Origin: Paractinoplanes deccanensis
GTDB taxonomy: Bacteria; Actinomycetota; Actinomycetes; Mycobacteriales; Micromonosporaceae
DNA: 64,000 bases
Direction of reading: 5' to 3'
Assembly: GCF_016862115.1 (NCBI RefSeq)
Contig: NZ_BOMI01000186.1
Location: 1 to 64,000, forward strand
Shown here piece after piece: positions 51,601 to 58,871 of the stretch. How positions within the stretch are numbered: position 1 is the first letter of the stretch; the number at the start of each line of letters is the position of its first letter. Under the pieces are notes generated by a model. It was given only the letters and a program-made list of their open reading frames with translations. It was not told where the DNA came from and made no database searches. The translations under genes were made by a program, and so were the position numbers.

Positions 51601-52293
51601 GGCCGGGCCGGCGAGGCGCGGCAGGACCGCGTCGACACCCTCCGGCCCGGTGGCCGCGGCCCGGCGCAGCAGGGTGCCCTCGCGGAGGTAGATGGCGGCG
51701 AACGGCACGTCGATCAGGTGCTCGCCGATCACCGCGCAGAGCTGCGCGCAGACCCGCTCGACGTCGGCCGCCCGGCCGCCGGCCGGCACGGCGAGGTCGC
51801 GCAGCAGCCGGAGCCGGCGCTCGCCGACCACCTGCTCGGTGACCTCGCTGCACACGGTGAGGATGCCCGCGGTGGTTCCGTCGTCGTCGCGGGCGGGCGC
51901 GTGCGAGACGCTGAAGTACGCCTCCTCGCGGTAGCCCGACCGGTCCAGCGCCAGCTGCAACGCCGGCACCCAGCTGGCCACGCCGGTCGCCTTGGCCTCG
52001 GCGATCAACGGCTCCAGGACGTCCCAGCCCTCGGCCAGGGTGACCCGGACGTCGCCGCCGAGCGCGTCCGGATGCTTGTCGCCGATCAACGCGGAGTAGG
52101 CGTCGTTGTAGAGCTGGGTGTAGTTCGGCCCCCACAGCAGCAACATGGGGTAGCGGGACGACAGCACGATGCGGACGGCCGCCCGCAGGCTCTGCGACCA
52201 GGTCTCCACCGGGCCCACGTCGGTGGCCGGCCAGTCGAGCCGGCTCATCAGCCGGCCCGCGGCGCCGCCGCCGGCGAAGAGGTCATTTGTCAC
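48610..52293 (-). CDS. hybrid sensor kinase with receiver, SpoIIE phosphatase and anti-sigma ATPase domains
   Basis: This 1227-residue multi-domain signalling protein runs in order as follows. PAS-like domain (about 20-150); GAF (about 165-320); HisKA with His347 in NVSHEFRTPL; HATPase_c (N-box LLSNALKF, G1 DTGIGIAAED, G2 GSGIGLALV). Then a receiver with Asp657 in LLLTDVMMPRMDG; a second GAF-like part (about 730-850); a SpoIIE/PP2C phosphatase (about 870-1080, GGDWYDVV, SIGDVAGHGLGAAVM); and a C-terminal HATPase_c_2 (about 1100-1225, ATEAVNNAVEHA). It has both a kinase relay and the phosphatase/ATPase of partner-switching pathways. The GTG start at 52293 has a weak ribosome site. Confidence 0.9.
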   Translation of the reverse strand: MTNDLFAGGGAAGRLMSRLDWPATDVGPVETWSQSLRAAVRIVLSSRYPMLLLWGPNYTQLYNDAYSALIGDKHPDALGGDVRVTLAEGWDVLEPLIAEAKATGVASWVPALQLALDRSGYREEAYFSVSHAPARDDDGTTAGILTVCSEVTEQVVGERRLRLLRDLAVPAGGRAADVERVCAQLCAVIGEHLIDVPFAAIYLREGTLLRRAAATGPEGVDAVLPRLAGPAEDGWKLHVAAAGETVDVADVADRLTVTGGAWDDPVRTAVVLPLPSAERSQPLGVLLAGVSPSRGLDETYRSFFDLLAQQVAVAVRNAQAYQEERDRAAALAELNRVKTDFFTNVSHEFRTPLTLMMGPLTDALADAGEPLGPAQRDRVEIALRSADRLLSLVNNLLAFSSVEAGRAQPQLRPVDLARYTAELAGVFRAAVERAGLRLVVDCPPLPYTVAVDPLNWEKIVTNLLSNALKFTFVGEIRVRLEADAGTAWLTVSDTGIGIAAEDLPHLFDRFHRVRGAQSRSHEGSGIGLALVRELARLQGGDATVRSTPGAGSTFTVTVPLVVAASPESPPDSPEISTMSAARAAAGEAAGWLDVPPAAPTAPAEPGARILVADDNSDMRAYLKRLLTGERWQVDLVPDGRAALEAIRRFAPDLLLTDVMMPRMDGFALVRAVRADEATRALPVIMLSARAGNESGVEGLEAGADDYVVKPFTAAELVARVRNTLRLARVRAAHTRQLSALADTAAVIASGRALEEAFQAVTEQARALLEGVAAEVVVTGGDERPALRFTSGAPDVPADGPGIVRAAIRGREGEEIGALTVLVGAARRPSDQERGLLAPMANMLAALAQTGWQLEHDRQLVLTLQQSTLPENLPTLDGWDLQAAYRPAAGRVGGDWYDVVVLPDGDAVISIGDVAGHGLGAAVMTGQVRNAVRAYAVEDAAPAAVVTRVAALLDRLGTPLLATLFVLHLRPDTGDFSWCSAGHPTPVHSGPERDTHLVEGAVGPPLGLRRASYRQNDGCLPPGAQLLLYTDGLVENFPASIDDGLDRVRRRSQEVYAADGSTTAVLDTVLAGVPQPQRDDIAAVVLRRHPVTGERAAAHVPDLHVTWVYPLEPSAAGMMRQDLRTALSDHDIDSDLLYDLQVAATEAVNNAVEHAQRPSRREVEAELRVLDGTVRIVVRDFGGWRARPAVRDRGRGALLMSAYGDVRVVPTATGTTVTIERRWRAPGR

Positions 52294-52351
52294 GGAGCAA
52301 CGCTACCCACGCGAAGCCCGAAGAATTCATCGTGGCCGGACGGCGGTCGTC

Positions 52352-52560
52352 TCAGGGACGACGGAGCCCGGCGAGGGCCGCGTCGACGGCGGCGATGGCG
52401 GTCTCGGGGTCTGTCGCCGTGCGGGCCAGCAGGGCGGTCCCCTCGGCGATCACGAGCAGGGAGAGCCGGGGCCGGCCGCGGTGGCGCCGAGCCGAGCCGG
52501 CATCACCAGGATCTCGCGCAGGGCGGGGAGCAACGGGACGCCGGCGAGCGCCGACGATAC
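52352..52560 (-). pseudogene. C-terminal fragment of a TetR-type regulator, frameshifted
   Basis: On the minus strand one frame reads LAGVPLLPALREILVMPARL and a second, after a shift near 52465, reads LSLLVIAEGTALLARTATDP then AIAAVDAALAGLRRP before the stop at 52352-52354. Together they resemble the ligand-domain end of a TetR regulator. The DNA-binding half is missing; the fragment runs into an SDR remnant on the other strand. It is a dead gene piece left by a deletion or rearrangement. Confidence 0.6.
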
Positions 52561-52854
52561 GCGGTCGTCACCGGCGCCTCCTCCGGCATCGGCGAACAGT
52601 TCGCCCGGGAGCTGGCCGCGGCCGGCATCGGCGTCGGCATCGTCGTGGCCAATGCCGGCTTCTACTTCGGCGGCCCGTTGGTGGCGAACTCGCTGGCCGA
52701 TGCGCTCGACGTCCTCACCCTGCACGGCGCGGTGCCGCTGCAACTGGCGCACCGCTTCGGCGGCCGGTTCGCGCGGCGCGTCCAGCGAGCCGGCGGAGCC
52801 ATCTATGTGCGCGAGCGGGACGGTGCCGAACCGGAGCGGCTCCATCTTCTCTGA
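52545..52854 (+). pseudogene. internally deleted short-chain dehydrogenase remnant
   Basis: The plus strand reads YAVVTGASSGIGEQFARELA, the typical SDR nucleotide-binding start. It is followed after only a few residues by IVVANAGFYFGGPLVANSLA, the NAG motif region. In intact SDRs some 50-60 residues lie between these blocks, so an internal deletion has occurred. The frame then drifts into sequence without the Tyr-x3-Lys motif and stops at 52852-52854. There is no clear start codon. It overlaps the TetR fragment, marking a deletion junction at about 52550. Confidence 0.6.
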
Positions 52855-52874
52855 GCAGCCGCGGGGCCGTCACC

Positions 52875-53321
52875 TCAGGCGGGCTGGGCCGGATGGCTGG
52901 CGAGGACCTTCTCCAGCAACGCTTGCAGCTGCTGACGTTCCCCGGGGTCAAGGGCGATGAGCAATTCATCCTGTACGTCGAGAGCGCGCGCGTTCAGGTC
53001 GTCCAGGTATCGCAAGCCGGCGTCGGTGGCGTCGACGATGTTGCGCCGCCGGTCGGCCGGGTCGACGCGCCGTTCGACGTGCCCGTTGTTCTCCAGGCGC
53101 GTGACGATGCCGTTGACGTTGTTGCGGTCCAGCCCCAGCCGGCGGCCCAGCTCGGCCTGGCTGAGCTCGCCGTACTCCTGGAGGGCGGCGAGCACCGCGA
53201 AGTCGGAGCGCGCTTCGAGCGGCATCCGGGCGGCGGTGAGGCGGGCGCCCAGCGTCGAGACCCGGCCGGTCTGCCAGCTGACCAGGGTGCGGAGCAGGGC
53301 CGGCGGCCCGGGTTCGGTCAT
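52875..53321 (-). CDS. MarR-family transcriptional regulator
   Basis: This 148-residue winged-helix repressor has LSQAELGRRLGLDRNNVNGIV (in pieces) as the recognition helix region and the wing VERRVDPADRRRNIV. Its C-terminal helix has LDPGERQQLQALLEKVL, used for dimerisation. It is divergent from an SDR-like gene, and the 86-bp gap holds a perfect 16-bp inverted repeat that is the probable operator for both genes. Such regulators respond to small phenolic or other organic ligands. Confidence 0.92.
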   Translation of the reverse strand: MTEPGPPALLRTLVSWQTGRVSTLGARLTAARMPLEARSDFAVLAALQEYGELSQAELGRRLGLDRNNVNGIVTRLENNGHVERRVDPADRRRNIVDATDAGLRYLDDLNARALDVQDELLIALDPGERQQLQALLEKVLASHPAQPA

Positions 53322-53340
53322 GACGTCATCCTAATCACTT

Positions 53341-53385
53341 TGTTGGTGGAACCAACGGAAGTCAGATACGTTGGTTCCACCAACA
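53341..53385. promoter_or_regulatory. MarR operator: perfect 16-bp inverted repeat
   Basis: The left arm TGTTGGTGGAACCAAC (53341-53356) is exactly repeated in inverse at 53370-53385, 13 bp apart. Each arm is itself nearly palindromic (TTGGT-3-ACCAA), so two dimer sites with centres 28 bp apart are implied. It lies between the divergent MarR and SDR-like genes and should give mutual repression. Confidence 0.85.
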
Positions 53386-53407
53386 TTGGTATGACCAAGG
53401 AGTAGTC

Positions 53408-54124
53408 ATGGCGGAGGAAGCGACCCGGCGGGTCCTCGTTCCCGGTGGAAGCGGCGCTGTCGGCGAGGGGGTGGTGCGCGCCTATCTCGCGGCCGGCGCG
53501 ATCGTCGTGGTGCCGACCCGCACCGAGCAGCGGGCGGACGAGTTCCGCGAGTTGCTCGGCGACGCGGCGAGTGATCGTCTGCACCTGTTCGCGCACGACT
53601 ATGCGACCTTCGAGGGCGCCGAGACGCTCGCCGCCACGATGCGGGAGCGGTTCGGCGGCATCGACGATGTGGTGGCGCCGATCGGCGGCTGGTGGGCGGG
53701 CAAGCGGCTCTGGGAGATCGGCGCCGCGGACTGGGACGCCGCCTTCACCGGGCTGGCCACGACCCACATGGCGGTCGCCCGGGCCGTCCTGCCGCGGCTG
53801 AGCGGTCGCGGCTCGTACGCGATCGTCGTCGGCGAATCGGCTCTCCACCCCGTCCCCGGCAGCGGGCTGGTCAGCATGGAGCAGGCCGCCGTCCTGATGA
53901 TGCGGCGCGTCCTCGCCGCCGAGGCCGGCGACGAGCAGCGGATCCACGCGCTCGTGCTCGGCCCCGTCCGGACCCGCGTGTTGCCGGGCGAGCCGTCCTG
54001 GGTCAGCGCCGAGCAGATCGGCACCGTCGCGGTCGCGCTGTCCCGTTCGCCGGGAGAAGCGAGCCGCGAGGTGTCTCTGCGCACCAGCGCCGAAGCCGAG
54101 CAGATCCTGGCGCGGCTCGCCTGA
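53408..54124 (+). CDS. SDR-fold NAD(P)-binding protein lacking the catalytic Tyr
   Basis: This is a 238-residue Rossmann protein of the short-chain dehydrogenase class with VLVPGGSGAVGEGVVRAYL in pieces. The middle part VVAPIGGWWAGKRLWE is in the NAG position and SYAIVVGESAL holds a Ser. At the place of the Tyr-x3-Lys motif the sequence reads GSGLVSMEQAAVLMMRR, so no Tyr and no Lys are present. It may bind nucleotide without classic redox catalysis. The ATG follows AAGGAG. It is controlled by the divergent MarR repressor through the operator at 53341-53385. Confidence 0.85.
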   Translation: MAEEATRRVLVPGGSGAVGEGVVRAYLAAGAIVVVPTRTEQRADEFRELLGDAASDRLHLFAHDYATFEGAETLAATMRERFGGIDDVVAPIGGWWAGKRLWEIGAADWDAAFTGLATTHMAVARAVLPRLSGRGSYAIVVGESALHPVPGSGLVSMEQAAVLMMRRVLAAEAGDEQRIHALVLGPVRTRVLPGEPSWVSAEQIGTVAVALSRSPGEASREVSLRTSAEAEQILARLA

Positions 54125-54172
54125 GCCTCGTGGCGGCACGGCTCCGGCCTGACGGACGCGACGGCCTTGCGG

Positions 54173-55051
54173 TCAACCGGCGGAAGGGCCGGCCGGGGCG
54201 ATATCGTTCAGCTCGGCCATGTCCTGCTCGGAGAGCGTGAGGCCCGCGCCCGCGATGTTCTCCCGCAGGTGGGCCACCGACGACGTGCCCGGGATCAGCA
54301 GGATGTTCGGCGATCGCCGCAGCAGCCACGCGAGCGCGACGGCGATCGGCGTGGCGTTCAGCCGTTCCGAGACCTTCGTGAGCGCGGCGGACTGCAGCGG
54401 GCTGAACCCGCCGAGCGGGAAGAAGGGCACGTAGGCGATGCCCTCGGCGGCGAGCCGGTCGATCAGCTCGTCGTCCTGACGGTGGGCGAGGTTGTAGCCG
54501 TTCTGCACGCAGACGATCGTGCCGAGCGACTGGGCCTCGGCCACCTGCTCCTCGGTCACGTTGCTCACGCCGAGGTGCCGGATCAGGCCCTGCTGCTGGA
54601 GCTCGAGCAGCGTCTCGAAGGGCTTGGCCAGGGGCTCGGGCTGGGGGCCCTGTGCGTTGCCGAGCCGGAGGTTGACCAGGTCGAGCCGCTCCAGGCCCAG
54701 GTTCTCGAGATTCTCGTGTACGGAGCGGCGCAGGCTCTCGGGGTCGCGGGCCGGCGGCCAGCCGCCCTTGTCGTCCCGGGTCGCGCCGACCTTGGTCACG
54801 ATGTGCAGCGACTCGGGATAGGGATGCAACGCCTCGCGGATCAGCAGGTTGGTGACCTCGGGGCCGTACGCGTTGCTGGTGTCGATGTGGGTGATGCCGA
54901 GGCTGACGGCCTCGCGCAGGACGGCGAGCGCGCCGTCGTGGTCGGCGGGTGGCCCCATGACCCAGGGGCCGGCCAGCTGCATGGCGCCGTAGCCGAAGCG
55001 GGTGACCGTCAAGTCGCCCAGGGTCCAGGTGCCGCCGGGAAGGGAAGCCAT
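54173..55051 (-). CDS. aldo/keto reductase
   Basis: This 292-residue AKR has FGYGAMQLAGPWVMG at the N-terminus. The catalytic set is Asp in HIDTSNAYG, Tyr in the same segment, and Lys in IVTKVGA. The fourth residue, usually His, appears as Asn-Leu-Arg in LVNLRLG, as in one AKR subgroup that includes oxidoreductases near stress regulators. Also seen are HLGVSNVTEEQV and the NADPH segment LLIPGTSSVAHLREN. It is divergent from an HxlR regulator; its induction by electrophile or aldehyde stress is plausible. Confidence 0.9.
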   Translation of the reverse strand: MASLPGGTWTLGDLTVTRFGYGAMQLAGPWVMGPPADHDGALAVLREAVSLGITHIDTSNAYGPEVTNLLIREALHPYPESLHIVTKVGATRDDKGGWPPARDPESLRRSVHENLENLGLERLDLVNLRLGNAQGPQPEPLAKPFETLLELQQQGLIRHLGVSNVTEEQVAEAQSLGTIVCVQNGYNLAHRQDDELIDRLAAEGIAYVPFFPLGGFSPLQSAALTKVSERLNATPIAVALAWLLRRSPNILLIPGTSSVAHLRENIAGAGLTLSEQDMAELNDIAPAGPSAG

Positions 55052-55106
55052 GGTCGTACCTTCGCTTTCGTTCGTACGTGAGGACGGCCTTTACTTTGGT
55101 GCGGTA

Positions 55107-55127
55107 ACGTACTGACGGGAAGTACGT
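55107..55127. promoter_or_regulatory. probable HxlR operator
   Basis: Arms ACGTACT (55107-55113) and AGTACGT (55121-55127) form a 7-bp inverted repeat with a 7-bp spacer in the 115-bp gap between the divergent aldo/keto reductase and HxlR genes. Further copies of GTACGT/TACGTA lie on both sides (CGTACGTG near 55073, TACGTACC at 55123-55130), suggesting overlapping sites. Confidence 0.6.
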
Positions 55128-55166
55128 ACCTGAAAGTTCGTTAGTCACCTCCGGAAGAGGCAGGCG

Positions 55167-55616
55167 ATGGCCACGACGACAGCGGCGCAGAGGAAGCTCC
55201 AAGCCAAGATCGAGTACGACGCTTTCCTGGCTGGCTGCCCCAGCCGCAAGCTGCTCGACCGGCTCTCCGACAAGTGGGTGACGCTGGTGGTGGCCGCGCT
55301 CGGCAGCGACGGCTCGCACGACCTGGACACCGGCTGCGCCGGCACGCCCCGGGCGATGCGCTACTCCGAGCTGTCCCGCCTGCTGGCCGGCATCAGCCAG
55401 AAGATGCTCACCCAGACCCTGCGATCCCTGGAGCGCGACGGGTTGGTCAGCCGCACCGTCACGCCGACGGTGCCGGTGACGGTGAGCTACGAGCTCACCG
55501 AGCTCGGCCTCTCCCTGCACGAGCTGATGCGCGGCCTCAAGATCTGGGCCCAGGCGAACATGGACGAGGTGCTGGCCCACCGCGAGAAGTACGACGGCGC
55601 GACCGTGCGGGCCTGA
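55167..55616 (+). CDS. HxlR-family transcriptional regulator
   Basis: This 149-residue winged-helix regulator has the family start CPSRKLLDRLSDKWVTLVV, with the redox-capable Cys just before it. The helix-turn-helix has RYSELSRLLAGISQKMLTQTL in pieces and LERDGLVSRTV, and the wing is VPVTVSYELTELG. An insertion with a second Cys (DTGCAGTPRAM) interrupts the usual spacing after the first helix. It is divergent from the aldo/keto reductase gene. HxlR/QorR-type regulators with a conserved Cys often sense aldehydes, quinones or other electrophiles. Confidence 0.9.
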   Translation: MATTTAAQRKLQAKIEYDAFLAGCPSRKLLDRLSDKWVTLVVAALGSDGSHDLDTGCAGTPRAMRYSELSRLLAGISQKMLTQTLRSLERDGLVSRTVTPTVPVTVSYELTELGLSLHELMRGLKIWAQANMDEVLAHREKYDGATVRA

Positions 55617-55652
55617 TCCTTCGGCCTGGCCCGCCGGGGAACGGCACCCCGG

Positions 55653-57192
55653 TCAGAGCGGGACCTCCACGTCGGTCTTCGTTCGCTCGCCGGCCGGCAC
55701 GCCGGGTTGCGGGCCCCGGGCGAGGACGTAGAGCAGGAGGAGGGCCATGACGGCGGCCCCGGCCCACATGGCGTGTTGCCAGCCGTCGACGAACGATTCC
55801 TTGGCCGCCGACAGCAGGGCCTCGGTGTGTGGTCCGCGGGGGGGCGGCGATGGCGTTGGCGACGCCCTCGCGGGCGGTGCCGGCCACGTCGGCCGGGATG
55901 CCGGCGAGCCGGGCGTCGACGGCGGTGCGGTAGCCGGCGGAGAGCACCGCGCCGAGCAGGGCCACGCCGAGGGCGGTGCCGAACTCCCGGGTGACGTCGT
56001 TGAGGGCGGAGGCGACGCCCTGGCGCTCGGCCGGCAGGGAACCGGTGATCGCCTCGGTGGAGGGCGTCATGGACAGGCCCATGCCCAGGCCCATGGCGAG
56101 CATGCCGGGCAGCACCGACCGGTAGCCGCCGTCGACGGAGACGAGCAGCGCCATCAGGGCGAGCCCGGCGCCGCCGGCGAGGATGCCCAGGGCCATGGTC
56201 GGGCGGCTCCCGAGGCGGGCGCTCACCCTGGGGGCGAGCCCGGAGGCGAGCATCATCAGCAGCGCCATCGGCATCATCGCCAGGGTCGCTCGAAGCGCGG
56301 ACCAGCCGAGCACGGCTTGCAGGAACGGGAACAGCACCACGAAGATGCCCGCCTGCACGCCGAAGACCGCCAACAGGACGAGCGACCCGCCGGCCAGTCC
56401 CCGGTCGCGGAACAGCCGGACGTCGAGCAGCGGCGCCGGCCGGCGCCGCTCCCACGCGACGAAGCCGACCGCGGCCAGCAGGCCGCCGCCGAGGGCGATC
56501 ACCGTCGACGGCTCGGTCCACCCGTTCACGGGACCCTCGTGGAGGACGAAGATGAGGGAGAGCACGGCGATGATCGAGGCCGCCGACCCGACGGTGTCGA
56601 ACCGGTGCGCGGTCTGCTCGCGCGAGTCGGGAACGGACCGGACGACCATCAGCAGCGACGCCACGACGAGCACGACCGGCAGGACGAACAGCCACCGCCA
56701 GGAGGCGACGTCCACCAACAGGGCGGACAGGTACATCCCGAGGATGCCGCCACCGCCGGCCACCGCGGTCCAGACCCCGATGCCTTTGGCGCGCTCCCTC
56801 TCGGGGAAGGTCGAGGTGATCACGGCGAGCGTGACCGGCATGATCATCGCGGCTCCGGCGCCGGCGACGATCCGGGACCCGAGCATGATCTCCGCCGAGG
56901 TCGCCAGGCCGGCGACCACGTTCGCGGCGCCGAACAGGCTCAGGCCGAGCAACAGCATCGGCTTGCGCCCGCGCCGGTCGCCGAGCGCGCCGAGCGGCAG
57001 CAGCAGCGCGGCCAGGGTCATGGTGTAGGCGTTGATGATCCACAGCACCTCGCTCTGCGAGGCGCCGAACTCGACGGCGAGCTCGGGCTGGGCGACGTTC
57101 AGGCCGGTCACCGAAGCGATGACGGCCATCAGGGCCACGCACACCGCGATCAGCACGGTGCGGCGCCGGCGGGGGTCGTCAATGGTGGTCAT
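55653..57192 (-). pseudogene. MFS drug exporter (DHA2) gene with one-base frameshift
   Basis: From the ATG at 57192 the frame encodes a 14-TM DHA2 exporter (LGDRRGRKPMLLLG as motif A, ITSTFPERERAKGIGVW, SALNDVTREFG) up to ANAIAAPP. Beyond this the frame goes astray and reads Arg/Pro-rich sequence to 55537. In the next frame the natural end is present: TEALLSAAKESFVDGWQHAM, a last TM with AVMALLLLYVLA and the stop at 55653-55655. The switch is at a run of seven G (55838-55844). The total length, 1540 bp, is one base over a multiple of three, so a run of six G would restore about 512 residues. It is either a real slip mutation or a sequencing error. Confidence 0.85.
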
Positions 57193-57251
57193 AGGTGTTC
57201 CTTCACGAGGTGGGGGCAGCCCGGCCAGCATGAGCAACCCGCCCACGAGAT

Positions 57252-57277
57252 GGCAAAGAAGTTTGCCGAATGGCAAA
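57252..57277. promoter_or_regulatory. XRE operator: three TTTGCC/GGCAAA boxes at 10-bp steps
   Basis: GGCAAA (57252-57257), TTTGCC (57262-57267) and GGCAAA (57272-57277) alternate in direction with starts exactly 10 bp apart, that is one helical turn. TTTGCCgaatGGCAAA forms a palindrome. The boxes lie just before the GTG start of the XRE gene and between it and the divergent MFS exporter. Confidence 0.75.
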
Positions 57278-57285
57278 ATGCCTGC

Positions 57286-57915
57286 GTGGACGACTCGACG
57301 AAACGCACCCTCGGCGCCGTGGGGCCACGGCTCAAGGAGCTCCGCCAGCGACGCGACATCACCCTGACCGACCTCGCCGAGCGGACCGGCATCTCGATCA
57401 GCACGCTGTCCCGGCTCGAGGCCGGCCTCCGGCTGCCGACGCTCGAGCAACTACTGCCGCTGGCCCGCGCGTACGGCGTGACCCTCGACGAGCTCGTCGA
57501 CGCGCCACCGACCGGCGACCCGCGCGTCAACATGCGCCCGCTCGCCACCACGGACGGCACGACGATCGTGCCGTTGACCCGGCGGCCCGGCGGCATCCAG
57601 GCGTACAAGTTCATCCTGCCCGCCGGGCGCGACGACGACCGGCCACGCCTGCGCACGCACGAGGGCTACGACTGGGCCTTCGTCCTCAACGGCAGGCTCC
57701 GGCTGGTCCTGGGCCGGCACGATCTCATCCTCGAACCGGGCGAGGCCGCGGAGTTCGACACCCGGACCCCGCACTGGTTCGGCGCCACCAGCTCGGGCCC
57801 GGTGGAGTTCCTCAGCCTCGTCGGCAAGCAGGGCGAACGCGCGCACGTGCGCACCGCCGCCACGTCGCGCTCGACCGGGGAACCGTCATCGGACGTCCGG
57901 GACGACGATGACTGA
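57286..57915 (+). CDS. XRE-family regulator with cupin domain
   Basis: This 209-residue regulator has an N-terminal HTH_3 domain (LKELRQRRDITLTDLAERTG in pieces, ISISTLSRLEAGLRLPTLEQL in pieces). A C-terminal cupin (about 105-185) has RTHEGYDWAFVLNGRLRLVLG in pieces and EPGEAAEFDTRTPHWFG, with His positions suited to a metal or ligand. The GTG at 57286 is preferred because the ATG at 57250 would place the operator boxes inside the coding region; the message may be leaderless. It is divergent from the MFS exporter and likely represses it. Confidence 0.88.
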   Translation: MDDSTKRTLGAVGPRLKELRQRRDITLTDLAERTGISISTLSRLEAGLRLPTLEQLLPLARAYGVTLDELVDAPPTGDPRVNMRPLATTDGTTIVPLTRRPGGIQAYKFILPAGRDDDRPRLRTHEGYDWAFVLNGRLRLVLGRHDLILEPGEAAEFDTRTPHWFGATSSGPVEFLSLVGKQGERAHVRTAATSRSTGEPSSDVRDDDD

Positions 57916-57923
57916 GGGAGTCC

Positions 57924-58871
57924 TCACGCCGGCGGGTCGAGCCAGAGCCCGGGGGAGGGCAGGTGGGACTCCAGCTCGGCCCACAGGTCGCCGGGGATCG
58001 GGATCTCGGCCAGGGCCAGGGTCTCCGTCACGCGCTGCGGCGAGGAGACGCCGACCACCGTCGAGTCGATGAACGGCGCGCGCAGGGAGAACTGCAGGGC
58101 CGCCGCGGCCAGGGGGATGCCGGCGCGCTCGGACGCGGCCGCCATGGCCCGGGCCGCGCGGGCTATGCGGGCGTCGCGCTCGCCGTACGCGTACCTCGTC
58201 TGGCGTTCGGGGCCCTTGGCCAGCATGCCGCCGCCGTAGGGTGCGGCGTTGAGGACGCCGATGCCCTGCGCGTGGGCGGTGCGGAAGAGCTCCTCGGCCG
58301 AGCGGTCGAGCAGCGTGTAGCGGTTGTGGGTGAGCACCACCTCGAAGACGCCGGTGTCCAGGTATTGCCGCATCAGGGCGACCGGGCCGCCGGCCACCCC
58401 GAGGTGGGAGACCAGGCCCTCGCGTTGGAGGTCGGCCAGGGCCTCGACGGCGCCGCCGGGCGCGGTGGCCTCGGCGAAGGTGATGCGCTCGGGGTCGTGC
58501 AGGTGCAGCAGGTCGATGTGGTCGAGGCCGAGTCGTTCCATGCTCTCGGCCAGCGACTGCCGCACGCGGGCGCCGGAGAAGTCGCCGGTACGGGGATCGG
58601 GGTCGACCTTGGTGGCCAGCACCGTGCCGGGCGGGAGGCCGCCGCGGGCCTGCAGGGCGGCGCCGATCCTGCGTTCGGCCGCGCCGTCCGCCCCGTACCC
58701 GTTGGAGGTGTCGATGAAGGTGATTACCGGGTTCTGAAGGACGGCGTCGACAGTGGCGACGGCGCGGTCCTCGGACACCGCATAGCCGTAGAGGAAGGGC
58801 ATGTCGGCCAGCGGGCTGGTGCCGACGCAGATCTCGCTGACGCGCAGGCCGGTGCGGCCGAGCTCGGTCAT
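57924..58871 (-). CDS. aldo/keto reductase (L-fucose dehydrogenase-like)
   Basis: This 315-residue AKR has GRTGLRVSEICVGTSPLADM (in pieces) and the catalytic residues Asp and Tyr in IDTSNGYG, Lys in LATKVDP and His in LLHLHDPE. HLGVAGGPVALMRQY is in the place of the usual GVSN, and the C-terminal VVGVSSPQRVTETLAL binds NADP. Its ATG at 58871 overlaps the stop of the upstream epimerase gene as ATGA, so the two form an operon, probably for a sugar or other small aldehyde/ketone. The shape is close to the L-fucose/D-arabinose dehydrogenase branch. Confidence 0.88.
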   Translation of the reverse strand: MTELGRTGLRVSEICVGTSPLADMPFLYGYAVSEDRAVATVDAVLQNPVITFIDTSNGYGADGAAERRIGAALQARGGLPPGTVLATKVDPDPRTGDFSGARVRQSLAESMERLGLDHIDLLHLHDPERITFAEATAPGGAVEALADLQREGLVSHLGVAGGPVALMRQYLDTGVFEVVLTHNRYTLLDRSAEELFRTAHAQGIGVLNAAPYGGGMLAKGPERQTRYAYGERDARIARAARAMAAASERAGIPLAAAALQFSLRAPFIDSTVVGVSSPQRVTETLALAEIPIPGDLWAELESHLPSPGLWLDPPA

